From: Neobacillus notoginsengisoli
GTDB lineage: Bacteria > Bacillota > Bacilli > Bacillales > Cytobacillaceae
DNA: 64,000 nt
Assembly (NCBI RefSeq): GCF_003515685.1
Contig: NZ_QWEG01000001.1
Location: forward strand, 62,001-126,000
Reading direction: 5' to 3'
In this document: in pieces, positions 25,632-33,744 of the stretch
How the letters are laid out: each line of letters starts with the position of its first letter
Numbering within the stretch: position 1 is the first letter of the stretch
The notes under the pieces: generated by a model
What the model was told of the DNA's origin: nothing
Database searches by the model: none
The model's input: only the letters and a program-made list of their open reading frames with translations
Translations under genes and position numbers: made by a program

Positions 25632-26198
25632 TTACGATGAGGCAAGTTTTTCAATAACTAGTCTTTTTCCGGTATTTAGCGTAAATTCAAATCGGTCACT
25701 TTCTTTTTCAAAATAGCAAAAATGATGCTGGACGCTGCAAATTTCCTCTTGATTATCAAAAATCATGAAGTTGACCCCGCTTTTAGGGCTATTCCCATTC
25801 AAGAAGTTCAAATGGTTGTAACAGTAAAGACAATCATAAATGGAAAATTTAAGGGAATTCAAAGTTGTTAGGAATTGAATGAAGGCATCTCCATGGAGCC
25901 TTTCCAGTAGCCTTTCAAGTGAGTAGATCAGATGCTTTCTTACTCTAACCCTGTCTGAATCCCGTAATAGGACAGTATCATCACCGATAGACACTTTACC
26001 GGAATCGGTTAAAATTCCCCTTCTCCATCGATTGATCCGAAAAATTTCTACTTCCTGAAGGAGGTAGTCCTCCATAAGTGATGCTTCTTCCGTTTCCTCT
26101 TCAAAAAAGACCCACTGATCATTCATGTTTTCGACTGAGCCTTCTGTATAGGCCCTGTCCTGAGTTTGATAAATTTTTTCACGTTGCTGTCGATTCAT
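25632..26198 (-). CDS. yisN: YisN-like (DUF2777) protein
   Basis: The protein has 188 residues, is soluble and contains a potential zinc-like pair in IYDCLYCYNHLNFLNG, followed by GVNFMIFDNQEEICSVQHHF. It corresponds in position to yisN. The start is ATG 26198 (or GTG 26201), with GGAGGT upstream. No catalytic motif is recognised, and a function is not assigned. Confidence 0.72.
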   Translation of the reverse strand: MNRQQREKIYQTQDRAYTEGSVENMNDQWVFFEEETEEASLMEDYLLQEVEIFRINRWRRGILTDSGKVSIGDDTVLLRDSDRVRVRKHLIYSLERLLERLHGDAFIQFLTTLNSLKFSIYDCLYCYNHLNFLNGNSPKSGVNFMIFDNQEEICSVQHHFCYFEKESDRFEFTLNTGKRLVIEKLASS

Positions 26199-26201
26199 CA
26201 C

Positions 26202-26612
26202 TTTTTACCTCCGTGAACGGTGCTATTTCCTTTGTAGACATAAACACGGAAAATTATAACTGCTGCTATCTCCATTAAATAGGAGGTTGCAAGAAGCTTA
26301 CATAGTTAAGTCGAAACGAAAAAAGAAAAACACCTTGTAACATACTATTCTCCAGTAAAAAAATCTGATACGGGCCGGTTTATTACTTGAAGTTTATTTT
26401 TGCAAAAAAATTAGTTGTTAGTTTGGATATAAGCCTAGCGGACAATGAAGCGGTTCGAATAGCACACAATCAGTTCCTTCGATTCAAAAATCAAACCAAT
26501 CGACATGGTCGTAGCGATTCGCTGCATATGATACAATACTATGTGAAAATAAAGCTTTTTTTGCAAAAACGTGGCGGGTGAAACGCCTGCTACTTACTAG
26601 GGGGATAGAGGC
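26202..26612. other. Gene-free region before the amylase homologue
   Basis: About 410 bases contain no convincing coding region. A 64-codon TTG-started frame at 26387-26581 has no ribosome site or recognisable sequence. The region carries A/T-rich DNA and a possible -10 hexamer (TACAAT near 26531) that may serve the downstream gene. No repeat or RNA structure was recognised. Confidence 0.5.
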
Positions 26613-28154
26613 ATGAAAGCCAAGCTGACAGTATATTTTCTAATCCCGCTGCTCCTGATCGGAAGCTTGCAGGTGCAGGCACTCGAGAAGGATGAGGGGA
26701 AATGGCAGGACGAAATCATTTATTTCCTGATGGTTGATCGTTTTAATAACGGCGATTTAAAGAATGATGCAAATGTAAATGCGAAGGACCCTGAAGCATT
26801 TAACGGCGGGGACTTTCAGGGAATCCTTGACCGGATTGACCATATAAAGGGTATGGGCTTCACCGCGATTATGCTATCGCCGATCTTTGATAATGTTGAC
26901 GGGGGCTACCATGGTTACTGGGTCAATGACTTTTACAAAACCGAGGAGCATTTCGGAACAATCAAGCAGTTAAAAAAACTAGTGGACAAGGCACATAAAT
27001 CCGGCCTGAAGGTCCTGATTGATTTTCCTGCTAACAGCACTGGACCAGACAGCAAGCTGTTTTTAGAAAAAGGGGCTGAATGGTTCCATGAAAAAACAGA
27101 AATCAGCGATTCTTCAAGCAGGGATGAACAGCTCAATGGCTGGGTTGAAGGCCTTCCCGATTTAAATCATGAAAATCCCGAAGTGCGCGCATACTTAATT
27201 GATGCCGCAAAGTATTGGATGAAGGAAACGAATATTGACGGATACCGGCTAAGCTCGGCTGAGCATGTGCCGGCCGATTTCTGGCGTGAATTTACCGAAG
27301 CTGTAAAAGCTCAAAAGGAAGAGTTTTATCTAATTGCCGATTTGGGGCCAACTAGCGCTGAACTAAAGGACGAGTACAAGGACGCCGGTTTCAGTGGAAT
27401 GTACGATTACGAACTGAACGGGGAAATGCGTTCTTCATTCGCGCAGACGAATCAGGGGACGGGGGCCATTTTTGCAAAATGGAAAGAAATTGAGTCGGCC
27501 GCAAAAAAAACATATGAGACGGCAAGCTTTTATGATGGCCCAGGCATGGACCGTTTCACCCGGGATATGCTTGAGGCGAAACAGTATCCGGTCAGCCAGT
27601 GGAAACAGGCACTCAATTACCTGTATACGGCTCCTGGGATTCCGATTGTTTTTTATGGAACCGAGATTGCCGTAGATGGAGGCAGCCGGCCCGACAACAT
27701 GAAGTTGATGGATTTCAGGACCGAGAAGGAATTGATTGATCATTTGGCAAAACTGAGTGAGCTACGCCATACGCTCCCATCGCTGACAAGAGGAACGATG
27801 GAACTGCTTTACGATAAAGACGGCATGACTGTTTTCAAGCGCGAATATGAGAAGGAAACGGCCATCGTTGCCATAAACAATACAACGAAGACACAGACTG
27901 TCCAGCTCACACCTGAACAGCTTGACTCGGAAGGAAAAGAACTGCGGGGCATGCTGGGTGGGGATAAATCAATCGGAGAGAAAGAAGGATTCACTCTCGT
28001 CCTTGACAGGGATGAAAGTGAGATTTATGTGCTGGCCCCAAAACTGGGACTGAACTATCTCTTTATTGTAACAGTCGTTGCCATTTGGATTTTCTTTATT
28101 AGTTTCTTTATTTTCCTTGCACGGCGCGGGAAGAAGAGAAGAATGGCTGAATAA
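26613..28154 (+). CDS. Membrane-anchored GH13 amylase homologue with substituted catalytic residues
   Basis: The 513-residue protein has a signal peptide (about 1-23), a GH13 barrel (WQDEIIYFLMVDRFNNGD, then YHGYWVNDFYKTEEHFG) and a C-terminal beta domain. A membrane helix at about 477-500 is followed by a basic tail, so the enzyme faces outward on the membrane. Relatives in Bacillus carry DGYRLD, GEVW and DNHD motifs. Here these read DGYRLS (Ser214), IADLG (Asp243 in place of Glu) and DGPG (Gly311 in place of the second Asp), and the region I NH is NS. The frame is intact. It is probably a non-hydrolytic glycan-binding or regulatory pseudoenzyme, which is inference. ATG 26613 follows AGGGGGATAG. 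Confidence 0.82.
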   Translation: MKAKLTVYFLIPLLLIGSLQVQALEKDEGKWQDEIIYFLMVDRFNNGDLKNDANVNAKDPEAFNGGDFQGILDRIDHIKGMGFTAIMLSPIFDNVDGGYHGYWVNDFYKTEEHFGTIKQLKKLVDKAHKSGLKVLIDFPANSTGPDSKLFLEKGAEWFHEKTEISDSSSRDEQLNGWVEGLPDLNHENPEVRAYLIDAAKYWMKETNIDGYRLSSAEHVPADFWREFTEAVKAQKEEFYLIADLGPTSAELKDEYKDAGFSGMYDYELNGEMRSSFAQTNQGTGAIFAKWKEIESAAKKTYETASFYDGPGMDRFTRDMLEAKQYPVSQWKQALNYLYTAPGIPIVFYGTEIAVDGGSRPDNMKLMDFRTEKELIDHLAKLSELRHTLPSLTRGTMELLYDKDGMTVFKREYEKETAIVAINNTTKTQTVQLTPEQLDSEGKELRGMLGGDKSIGEKEGFTLVLDRDESEIYVLAPKLGLNYLFIVTVVAIWIFFISFFIFLARRGKKRRMAE

Positions 28155-28165
28155 TTTCTTTTTTT

Positions 28166-28209
28166 AAAAAACCGGATTCCGCATAACAATCGCGGATCCG
28201 GCTTTTTTT
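28166..28209. terminator. Bidirectional terminator between the amylase homologue and the SDR gene
   Basis: CCGGATTCCGC pairs with GCGG-ATCCGG around ATAACAATC, flanked by AAAA and TTTTTTT. It serves two convergent genes. Confidence 0.85.
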
Positions 28210-28215
28210 AGGCTT

Positions 28216-29085
28216 TTATCCGTTTACAACTTTGCCGCCATTAATATGAATCATCTGCCCGCTGATATAGGCTGAGTCATCGGAAGCGAGAAAAACGTAG
28301 GCTGGCGCCAGTTCAAATGGCTGACCGGCCCGGCCCATCGGCGTATCTGCCCCAAACTTTTCAACCTGCTTCTCGTCGAATGTTGACGGAATGAGCGGCG
28401 TCCAGATCGGACCAGGAGCGACGCCATTCACACGGATGCCGTCCTTTGCCAGGGACATGGATAACGAGCGCGTGAATGAAACAATCGCTCCCTTCGTCGC
28501 CGAATAATCGATGAGTGTTTGATGGCCGGCATAGGCTGTGATGGATGCCGTGTTGATAATCGAGGCGCCTTTTTTCATATGCGGTAGGGCTGCCTTTGTC
28601 AAATGAAACATCGAGAAAATATTCGTACGGAAGGTTTTTTCTAATTGTTCTGTACTAATGTCCAACAGGCTGTCCTGTGGATGCTGTTCTGCGGCATTGT
28701 TTACAAGCACATCCAATTTTCCGAGTTTCTCAATTGTTTTTTCAACGGCTGTTTTGCAAAAAGATTCATCCCCGACATCGCCAGGAAGCAGGAGACATTT
28801 TCTGCCCTCATCCTCAATTTGCCGCCTTGTGTCGTCGGCGTCTGTATCCTCGTTCAAATAAACGATGGCCACATCTGCCCCTTCTTTGGCAAAATAAATC
28901 GCTGCTGCTTTCCCAATGCCGCTGTCTCCACCGGTAATGAGCGCAACTTTATTTTCAAGCTTGCCGCTCCCTTTGTACTTAGGGTCAACATGGATTGGCT
29001 CAGGTTTCATTTCGCCAGTCAGGCCGGGCTGTTCATCCTGTTGCTGCGGCGGGAAACCGCCTTTTGGTAGGTCTTTTTCATTCAT
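28216..29085 (-). CDS. Short-chain dehydrogenase (YdaD/YhxC-type general stress protein)
   Basis: The 289-residue protein has a Pro/Gln-rich N-terminal extension of about 45 residues followed by an SDR domain: TGGDSGIGKA (cofactor loop), NNAAEQHPQ, catalytic Ser in TASITAY and YSATKGA (Tyr-x-x-x-Lys). The C-terminal YISGQMIHINGG is typical. Length and extension are as in YdaD (Gsp39), YhxC and YhxD of Bacillus. The substrate is unknown. ATG 29085 follows AGAGGAGGC. A weak sigma-B-like GTTTCC...GGAATT lies upstream on the minus strand with a short spacer; I do not annotate it. Confidence 0.85.
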   Translation of the reverse strand: MNEKDLPKGGFPPQQQDEQPGLTGEMKPEPIHVDPKYKGSGKLENKVALITGGDSGIGKAAAIYFAKEGADVAIVYLNEDTDADDTRRQIEDEGRKCLLLPGDVGDESFCKTAVEKTIEKLGKLDVLVNNAAEQHPQDSLLDISTEQLEKTFRTNIFSMFHLTKAALPHMKKGASIINTASITAYAGHQTLIDYSATKGAIVSFTRSLSMSLAKDGIRVNGVAPGPIWTPLIPSTFDEKQVEKFGADTPMGRAGQPFELAPAYVFLASDDSAYISGQMIHINGGKVVNG

Positions 29086-29179
29086 GGAATCTGCCTCCTC
29101 TATTATTCAGTCTCATCAACATAATTCCTTGTTTCGGCTGGAAACTAACATGTGAAAAAATGGAAGGGTGTTTTTAGAG

Positions 29180-29209
29180 AAAAAAAACCGGAAGTTTTGG
29201 CTTCCAGTC
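29180..29209 (-). terminator. Minus-strand terminator downstream of yitK
   Basis: On the minus strand GGAAG and CTTCC close around CCAAAA and are followed by eight T residues. It lies between yitK and the SDR gene. Confidence 0.6.
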
Positions 29210-29268
29210 TTGGGTCGTTCATGGTTAGTGAGGCCGATAATAGAGTAGAGCATTTTTCAGAGTTTGAT

Positions 29269-29370
29269 GATTCGGATTCCCCTCCCCGGTCTTGAAAAAG
29301 TGGTTGAGAGTCCGAATACTGGGGTGATTCGGACTCTCAGAGCTCGAAAAAATGGTTAAGAGTCCGAATC
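29269..29370. repeat. Tandem 52-bp palindromic units (array B)
   Basis: Two units contain CTTGAAAAAGTGGTTGAGAG (29291) and CTCGAAAAAATGGTTAAGAG (29343), 52 bases apart. Each is bracketed by GATTCGGA...TC and GAGTCCGAAT; the second unit forms a perfect 12-bp stem (GATTCGGACTCT / AGAGTCCGAATC). It lies between yitK and its terminator. Confidence 0.8.
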
Positions 29371-29390
29371 GGTACCACATCCGAGGATAA

Positions 29391-29882
29391 TTAGCGGTAG
29401 TTCATGAATTGAACATCGACAGTCAAATCGGCTTCCTTCACAGCGGCGATAATCCGCTGCAGATCATCACGGCTTTTTGCAGTAACACGGATTTGGTCAT
29501 CCTGGACCTGGCTTTTTACCTTCAGGCCGCTGTTTTTAATCAAAGTATTAATTTTCTTGGCATTTTCTTTATCAATACCCTGAACCAACTTTGCGCGCTG
29601 GCGGACTGTCCCGCCGGAGGCACCTTCCAGTTTGCCATAATCAAGGTTCTTAATTGGAACCCCGCGCCGGATTAATTTACTTAGCAAAACATCCTTCAAC
29701 TGGTCAAGCTTGTACTCATCATCCGAAACGAGGACGAGCTCCTCCTTATCCAGGGTAACTTCGCTCTTTGATCCTTTAAAGTCATAGCGTGTGCGGATTT
29801 CCTTCATCGTTGCTGTAACTGCATTTGTAACTTCAGAAAAATCAACTTTGGATACAATATCAAATGAACTCTCTTTAGACAT
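29391..29882 (-). CDS. yitK: YajQ-family nucleotide-binding protein (YitK)
   Basis: The 163-residue protein starts [20 protein letters not shown] and contains [20 protein letters not shown] and the [20 protein letters not shown] segment of the UPF0234/YajQ family. In Xanthomonas a homologue binds c-di-GMP and acts as a transcription co-regulator; in E. coli it binds tRNA or nucleotides. No binding activity is known for this one. ATG 29882 (with GGAGG upstream) is preferred over TTG 29888 and gives the exact length of B. subtilis YitK. Confidence 0.92.
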   Translation of the reverse strand: MSKESSFDIVSKVDFSEVTNAVTATMKEIRTRYDFKGSKSEVTLDKEELVLVSDDEYKLDQLKDVLLSKLIRRGVPIKNLDYGKLEGASGGTVRQRAKLVQGIDKENAKKINTLIKNSGLKVKSQVQDDQIRVTAKSRDDLQRIIAAVKEADLTVDVQFMNYR

Positions 29883-29912
29883 GGGCAACCTCCGATACAG
29901 TTTTTCTTTAAT

Positions 29913-30030
29913 CCGGCTTCAGCGCCTAGCCCCTCGAGGACTTAAGCCAATCCGTCAAGAAGGCAAAAACCGCCTTCTGGACGTCTCGTCTTAAGCTTGT
30001 CGGGGCTGAACAGGCGCTTCCGCTTTTTGT
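29913..30030 (-). repeat. Family 2 intergenic repeat, copy 1
   Basis: Read on the minus strand it starts AAAAAGCGGAAGCGCCTG, contains CCCCGACAAGCTTAAGACGAG and ends CTCGAGGGGCTAGGCGCTGA. The same ends occur at 61029-61263 and, shortened, at 37162-37239. The element is non-coding and partly palindromic. Confidence 0.8.
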
Positions 30031-30097
30031 TCTTCACCCTCCATTATAGTAAAATAGAGAAAGTGAAACAACAAATGGCAGGACGGAGGAAATAAAA

Positions 30098-30961
30098 GTG
30101 GCATTGATTGAACAAGTAGGGCAGAAGGTGACGCTTGAAGTGGCGCGCACAGCCGCATACGGATATTTTTTGACAGACGGTGAAGAAGATGTGCTTCTTC
30201 ACAGCAATGAAGCGGCAGAGGAGGTTGCGGAAGGGGATCAAGTTGAGGTTTTCCTTTATCCGGATGCGCACGGCCGGGTTGCGGCAACATCGAAAATGCC
30301 TTTGATTACAGCTGGTGAATACGGATGGCTGAAGGTTGTTGATACAAAGCCGGGAGTGGGCGTGTTCCTGGATGTCGGGATACAGAAAGATATCCTGCTC
30401 GGCGAAGAAGATTTGCCGGTCCATAAAGAAATCTGGCCGGCCGTAGGTGATACGCTTTACGCAACAATCAGGGTGAACAGGCAATACCGCCTTTATGCCA
30501 AGCTTGCAACCGATCCGGTCATTCAGGACATTTCAGAAAATGCTACCCGGAATGACTTCAATAAAAATGTGACAGGCCATATTTACAGGACAGCGAAGGT
30601 TGGCAGCTGGATTTATACACTTGAAGGGTTCCGCGGCTTCATTCATGAATCCCAGCGGGCTGGGGAGCCGAGGCTGGGTGAGAGGGTTGAAGGCAGGGTC
30701 ATTGATGTAAAAGAGGACGGGACCGTTAACGTTTCCCTGCTTGCAAGGAAGCAGGATGCGCTTGAAGAAGATGCGGCTTCTATTTATGATTATCTGCTTT
30801 CAAGGAATGGCGCGATGCCCTACAGTGACAAGAGCATGGCCGAGGATATAAAGGAACGGTTCGGGATGAGCAAGGGAGCCTTTAAAAGGGCACTCGGCAA
30901 ATTGATGAAAGACGGCAAGGTCTACCAAGAGGGAACCTGGACGTATAAAAAGGAAGAATAG
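30098..30961 (+). CDS. yitL: CvfB-type S1 RNA-binding protein (YitL)
   Basis: The 287-residue protein has tandem S1-like OB folds (about residues 1-65, 68-140 and 145-215) and a C-terminal winged-helix domain ending GTWTYKKEE. Key segments are GYFLTDGEEDVLLHSNE and GVGVFLDVGIQKDILLGEED. In Staphylococcus aureus CvfB binds RNA and affects virulence-gene expression. Start GTG 30098 follows GGACGGAGG. In B. subtilis yitL also follows yitK, here separated by the family 2 repeat. Confidence 0.9.
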   Translation: MALIEQVGQKVTLEVARTAAYGYFLTDGEEDVLLHSNEAAEEVAEGDQVEVFLYPDAHGRVAATSKMPLITAGEYGWLKVVDTKPGVGVFLDVGIQKDILLGEEDLPVHKEIWPAVGDTLYATIRVNRQYRLYAKLATDPVIQDISENATRNDFNKNVTGHIYRTAKVGSWIYTLEGFRGFIHESQRAGEPRLGERVEGRVIDVKEDGTVNVSLLARKQDALEEDAASIYDYLLSRNGAMPYSDKSMAEDIKERFGMSKGAFKRALGKLMKDGKVYQEGTWTYKKEE

Positions 30962-30967
30962 AAGATT

Positions 30968-30999
30968 GTTGCGGGCGCCTTGAATGGGCCCGTTTTCTT
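30968..30999 (+). terminator. Probable terminator after yitL
   Basis: GCGGGC and GGGCCCGT form a short GC stem followed by TTTTCTTTT. It is weaker than most others in the window. Confidence 0.5.
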
Positions 31000-31060
31000 T
31001 TACCAGAACCGATACATTCTACACTGTGGATAACTCGAAAAAACTTTCAGGAATCTGGCG

Positions 31061-31430
31061 CACGTGGCTTAGATTCGCGCCAAAGATTCGTCTAAAACCG
31101 GTTTGAATGCCGCGCAAGTCTTGGATTCGCGTCAAAGCCTCGTATAACTCGGTTTGAATGGCGCGCAAGTCTTGGATTCGCGTCAAAGCCTCGTATAACT
31201 CGGTTTGAATGGCTCGCAAGTCTTGGATTCGCGTCAAAGCCTCGTATAACTCGGTTTGAATGGCGCACAAGTCTTGGATTCGTGTCAAAGTCCGGTCTAA
31301 ACTCGGTTTGAATGGCGCGCAAGTCTTGGATTCACGCCAAAGTCCCATCTAAAACCGGTTTGAATGACGCGCAAATCTTGGATTCGCGTCAAAGTCCCGT
31401 CTAAAACCGGTTTGAATGGCGCGCAAAGTG
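31061..31430. repeat. Seven-unit 51/52-bp tandem array (array A)
   Basis: The word CAAGTCTTGGATTCGCGTCA or a close variant recurs at 31115, 31166, 31217, 31268, 31320, 31372 and (partial) 31424, giving periods of 51, 51, 51, 52, 52 and 52 bases, with a degenerate unit before them. Each unit has short inverted arms (CGCGTCAAA and TTTGAATGGCGCG). Open frames through it on the minus strand (17-residue repeats) are a by-product of the 51-base period. Confidence 0.92.
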
Positions 31431-31557
31431 CGACTAGCGATTTCTACCGCCTCGTAGATACGCTTACCTGCTTTTTTTAGAGACTAATGCTCCGATTCTT
31501 TTCTTAGACTCCCTGAATGTTTTCCTTTGCAAAGTGGATAGCGATTATCCGACTTAT

Positions 31558-31584
31558 AAAAAAAGACCCTGGGTGGGTCTTTTA
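31558..31584 (-). terminator. Terminator of the DUF3941 gene
   Basis: On the minus strand AAAAGACCC and GGGTCTTTT pair around ACCCA and are followed by more T residues. The stem starts at the stop codon of the small gene. Confidence 0.8.
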
Positions 31585-31713
31585 CAGGTGATCCGTCTTC
31601 TTAGAATAAGCATGTTTGCCGGCTTTTCTATTCTTCTCGCGCATCATGTTTTTTTCATGGCGAAGCGCGTTGTTGTCTTTCGCTTTTTTGTCGTTATCCG
31701 AAGTTTGAGGCAT
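31582..31713 (-). CDS. Small DUF3941-like protein
   Basis: The 43-residue, highly charged protein reads MPQTSDNDKKAKDNNALRHE then KNMMREKNRKAGKHAYSKKT with DHL at the end. This matches my recollection of DUF3941, a short family seen in Bacillus. ATG 31713 is preceded by GGAAGGAGT. There is no membrane segment. It has its own terminator, while its ribosome site is embedded in the terminator hairpin of the upstream degV-like gene. The function is unknown. Confidence 0.75.
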   Translation of the reverse strand: MPQTSDNDKKAKDNNALRHEKNMMREKNRKAGKHAYSKKTDHL

Positions 31714-31715
31714 AT

Positions 31716-31769
31716 AAAAAACTCCTTCCCAAATTGTACAGTTTTAGTTTCTGTAGTCTGGGAAGGAGT
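31716..31769 (-). promoter_or_regulatory. Hairpin that terminates yitS and holds the DUF3941 ribosome site
   Basis: On the minus strand ACTCCTTCCCA and TGGGAAGGAGT form a perfect 11-bp stem (plus strand 31721-31731 and 31759-31769), followed by TTTTTT. The 3' arm contains GGAAGGAGT, the only ribosome site for the small gene starting at 31713. The hairpin should end yitS transcripts, and in any readthrough RNA it would hide that site. Confidence 0.75.
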
Positions 31770-31814
31770 ATGCAAGACAATTTTTTTGCCAAAAGAAGTG
31801 CTTTGGGTTATGGC

Positions 31815-32675
31815 TTATTCAGGCAGCTCGTTTAAAAAGAAAATTGCAATTGTTCCTGGTCCGGTATGGGCGCCGATGACTGCGCCGATTTCGGAGATAT
31901 ACACATTCTTCGGTGAAAGTTCATCGATGATCATCTGCTTCATTTCTTCAGCCGTTTCAAAGTCGGCCGCATGGCTGATGCCGATTTCCTGAGAATCGAA
32001 ATCCTTGCCCCGCTCTTTCATGATCTCAATAACCCGGCGCAACAGTTTCTTCTTGCCGCGGAGTTTTTCAAGTGGAACGAGTTTCCCATCTTCCACATTC
32101 AGGAGGGGCTTGATATTCAAAAGGCCCCCAAGAAATGCGGATGCTTTTGAAACACGGCCGCCTTTCGCGAGATAATCCAAATCCTCAACAGTGAATAAAT
32201 GTTCCATATGCTGGCTGCGGAAAAGGACATCCTTAAGGATTTCTTCTTTAGATGCACCGGCTGCGGCAAGCTTCGCGGCTTCCTTGACGACGAGTCCGTA
32301 ACCGAGCGAAGCGCATTTCGTATCGACTATCGTTAATCGAAAGTCGGGATATTCTTCCTTTACCTGTTCAAGGACCATGACAGCCGTTTGGTATGTTCCT
32401 GATAATTCGGATGAAAAAGCTATGTAAATGCCATCTTCGTTGTTTTTGGCTAATTCTGTAAACGTTTTTTCAAAACCGAGCGGCGATGCCTGCGACGTTT
32501 TCGGCATTTTGCCCGCCTTAATTGCCTCATAAATCTTTTCAGGAGAAATTCCCTGCAAATCTTCGTATTCCTTGTCATCCAAATGGACCTTTAAAGGAAA
32601 AAGGCCAACCCGATTCTCCTCATAAAATGCAAGCGGCATGTCGCATGCGCTGTCGGCAAATAATTTAATCGCCAT
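31815..32675 (-). CDS. yitS: DegV-family fatty-acid-binding protein (YitS)
   Basis: The 286-residue protein begins MAIKLFADSACDMPLAFYEE, the DegV opening with its ADSACD motif, followed by TSQASPLGFEKTF and IAFSSELSGTYQTA. DegV/FakB proteins bind a fatty acid, and some present it to the kinase FakA for phosphorylation. ATG 32675 is preferred to GTG 32684 because the AGGTGAG ribosome site overlaps the GTG. It is divergent from yitT, as expected for this block. Confidence 0.9.
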   Translation of the reverse strand: MAIKLFADSACDMPLAFYEENRVGLFPLKVHLDDKEYEDLQGISPEKIYEAIKAGKMPKTSQASPLGFEKTFTELAKNNEDGIYIAFSSELSGTYQTAVMVLEQVKEEYPDFRLTIVDTKCASLGYGLVVKEAAKLAAAGASKEEILKDVLFRSQHMEHLFTVEDLDYLAKGGRVSKASAFLGGLLNIKPLLNVEDGKLVPLEKLRGKKKLLRRVIEIMKERGKDFDSQEIGISHAADFETAEEMKQMIIDELSPKNVYISEIGAVIGAHTGPGTIAIFFLNELPE

Positions 32676-32854
32676 AAAACTCACCTGCTTTCCAATCTTC
32701 TCTCTGTCCTCAGTTTATCGGTTTCACCATAAAAATACAATGACGTACGGACATATTTGAGTAAAAAGGGGAAATATAGAAGTATCAGGGCACTCCATGG
32801 GATAAAGGAGAATAAACCTACGGTGATTTGTGTTTTTGAAAGGGGGACGCGCGG

Positions 32855-33697
32855 ATGGTTTGGCTCCATACGAGGAAGTTTCTGATTGTTTTGCTGGGGG
32901 CATTATTAAATGCTGTTGCTTTTAACTTATTTTTGATTCCAGCGAATGTGTATGCCGGCGGCTTTGCGGGAGCTGCGCAGCTTTTATCAAAAATCTTGAC
33001 CGATGTTACCCCGCTGACTGTGTCGACTGGATTTTTATTTTTTATATTAAATATTCCGGTGACCATTTTGGCATGGAGGAAGGTCGGGAGGGCATTTACA
33101 ATTTACAGTTTTATCAGTGTTGCGTTCCTGTCTTTGTTTCTTGAAACCATTCCTGTCCGGCATATTTCCGAAGATATTCTGTTGAATGCCGTTTTCGGAG
33201 GAGTGATTTCGGCTATTGGGGTCGGCATTACCCTAAAATGGGGAGCTTCCACCGGCGGATTGGACATTGTCGCCATGATCCTGTCACGTATGAATGATAA
33301 GCCAATTGGGACGTATTTTTTTGCCTTGAATGGGATCATTACACTGACAGCGGGGTTATTATACGGCTGGGAAAAAGCGCTGTATACTTTGGTTAATCTA
33401 TATGCTTCAACACGGGTCATTGATGCGATCCATACACACGCCCAGAAATTAACGGCTTTTATTGTCTCGAAAAAAGCAAATGAATTAAAGAAGGTCATTC
33501 AGACAAAGCTTGTCCGCGGCATGACTTCCATCCCTGCCAAGGGGGCGTATACGAATGAAAATCAAGAGGTTCTGATGATTGTCATTACTCGCTATGAGTT
33601 ATTTGACCTCGAAAGAATTATTAAGGAAACAGATCCACAAGCATTTACGAACATCGTTCCGACCACAGACGTGATCGGTTTGTTCAGACGGGATTAA
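32855..33697 (+). CDS. yitT: YitT-family membrane protein (DUF161/DUF2179)
   Basis: The 280-residue protein has five to six membrane helices (residues 1-185, including NAVAFNLFLIPANVYAGGFA and TLKWGASTGGLDIVAMILSR) and a soluble C-terminal DUF2179 domain from about residue 195 (TAFIVSKKANELKKVIQ and YTNENQEVLMIVITRYEL). Transport is often proposed but no substrate is proven. The ATG lies behind AAAGGGGGACG. It is encoded divergently from yitS. Confidence 0.9.
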   Translation: MVWLHTRKFLIVLLGALLNAVAFNLFLIPANVYAGGFAGAAQLLSKILTDVTPLTVSTGFLFFILNIPVTILAWRKVGRAFTIYSFISVAFLSLFLETIPVRHISEDILLNAVFGGVISAIGVGITLKWGASTGGLDIVAMILSRMNDKPIGTYFFALNGIITLTAGLLYGWEKALYTLVNLYASTRVIDAIHTHAQKLTAFIVSKKANELKKVIQTKLVRGMTSIPAKGAYTNENQEVLMIVITRYELFDLERIIKETDPQAFTNIVPTTDVIGLFRRD

Positions 33698-33744
33698 TTT
33701 GCTTGAAGTCCGAATGAACGTAAAAGGATTAGGAGGAAAATCCA

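Noticed and set aside
26387-26581. 64-codon frame before the amylase homologue
   Set aside because: TTG start, no ribosome site and no recognisable sequence.
29086-29180. Sigma-B promoter for the SDR gene
   Set aside because: GTTTCC and GGAATT match poorly and the spacer is too short.
31019-31348. 109-codon minus-strand frame made of 17-residue repeats
   Set aside because: It is produced by the 51-base period of array A; a second minus-strand frame is equally open and there is no ribosome site.
31061-31430. Possible CRISPR array
   Set aside because: The units are contiguous tandem repeats without unique spacers, and no cas genes are nearby.
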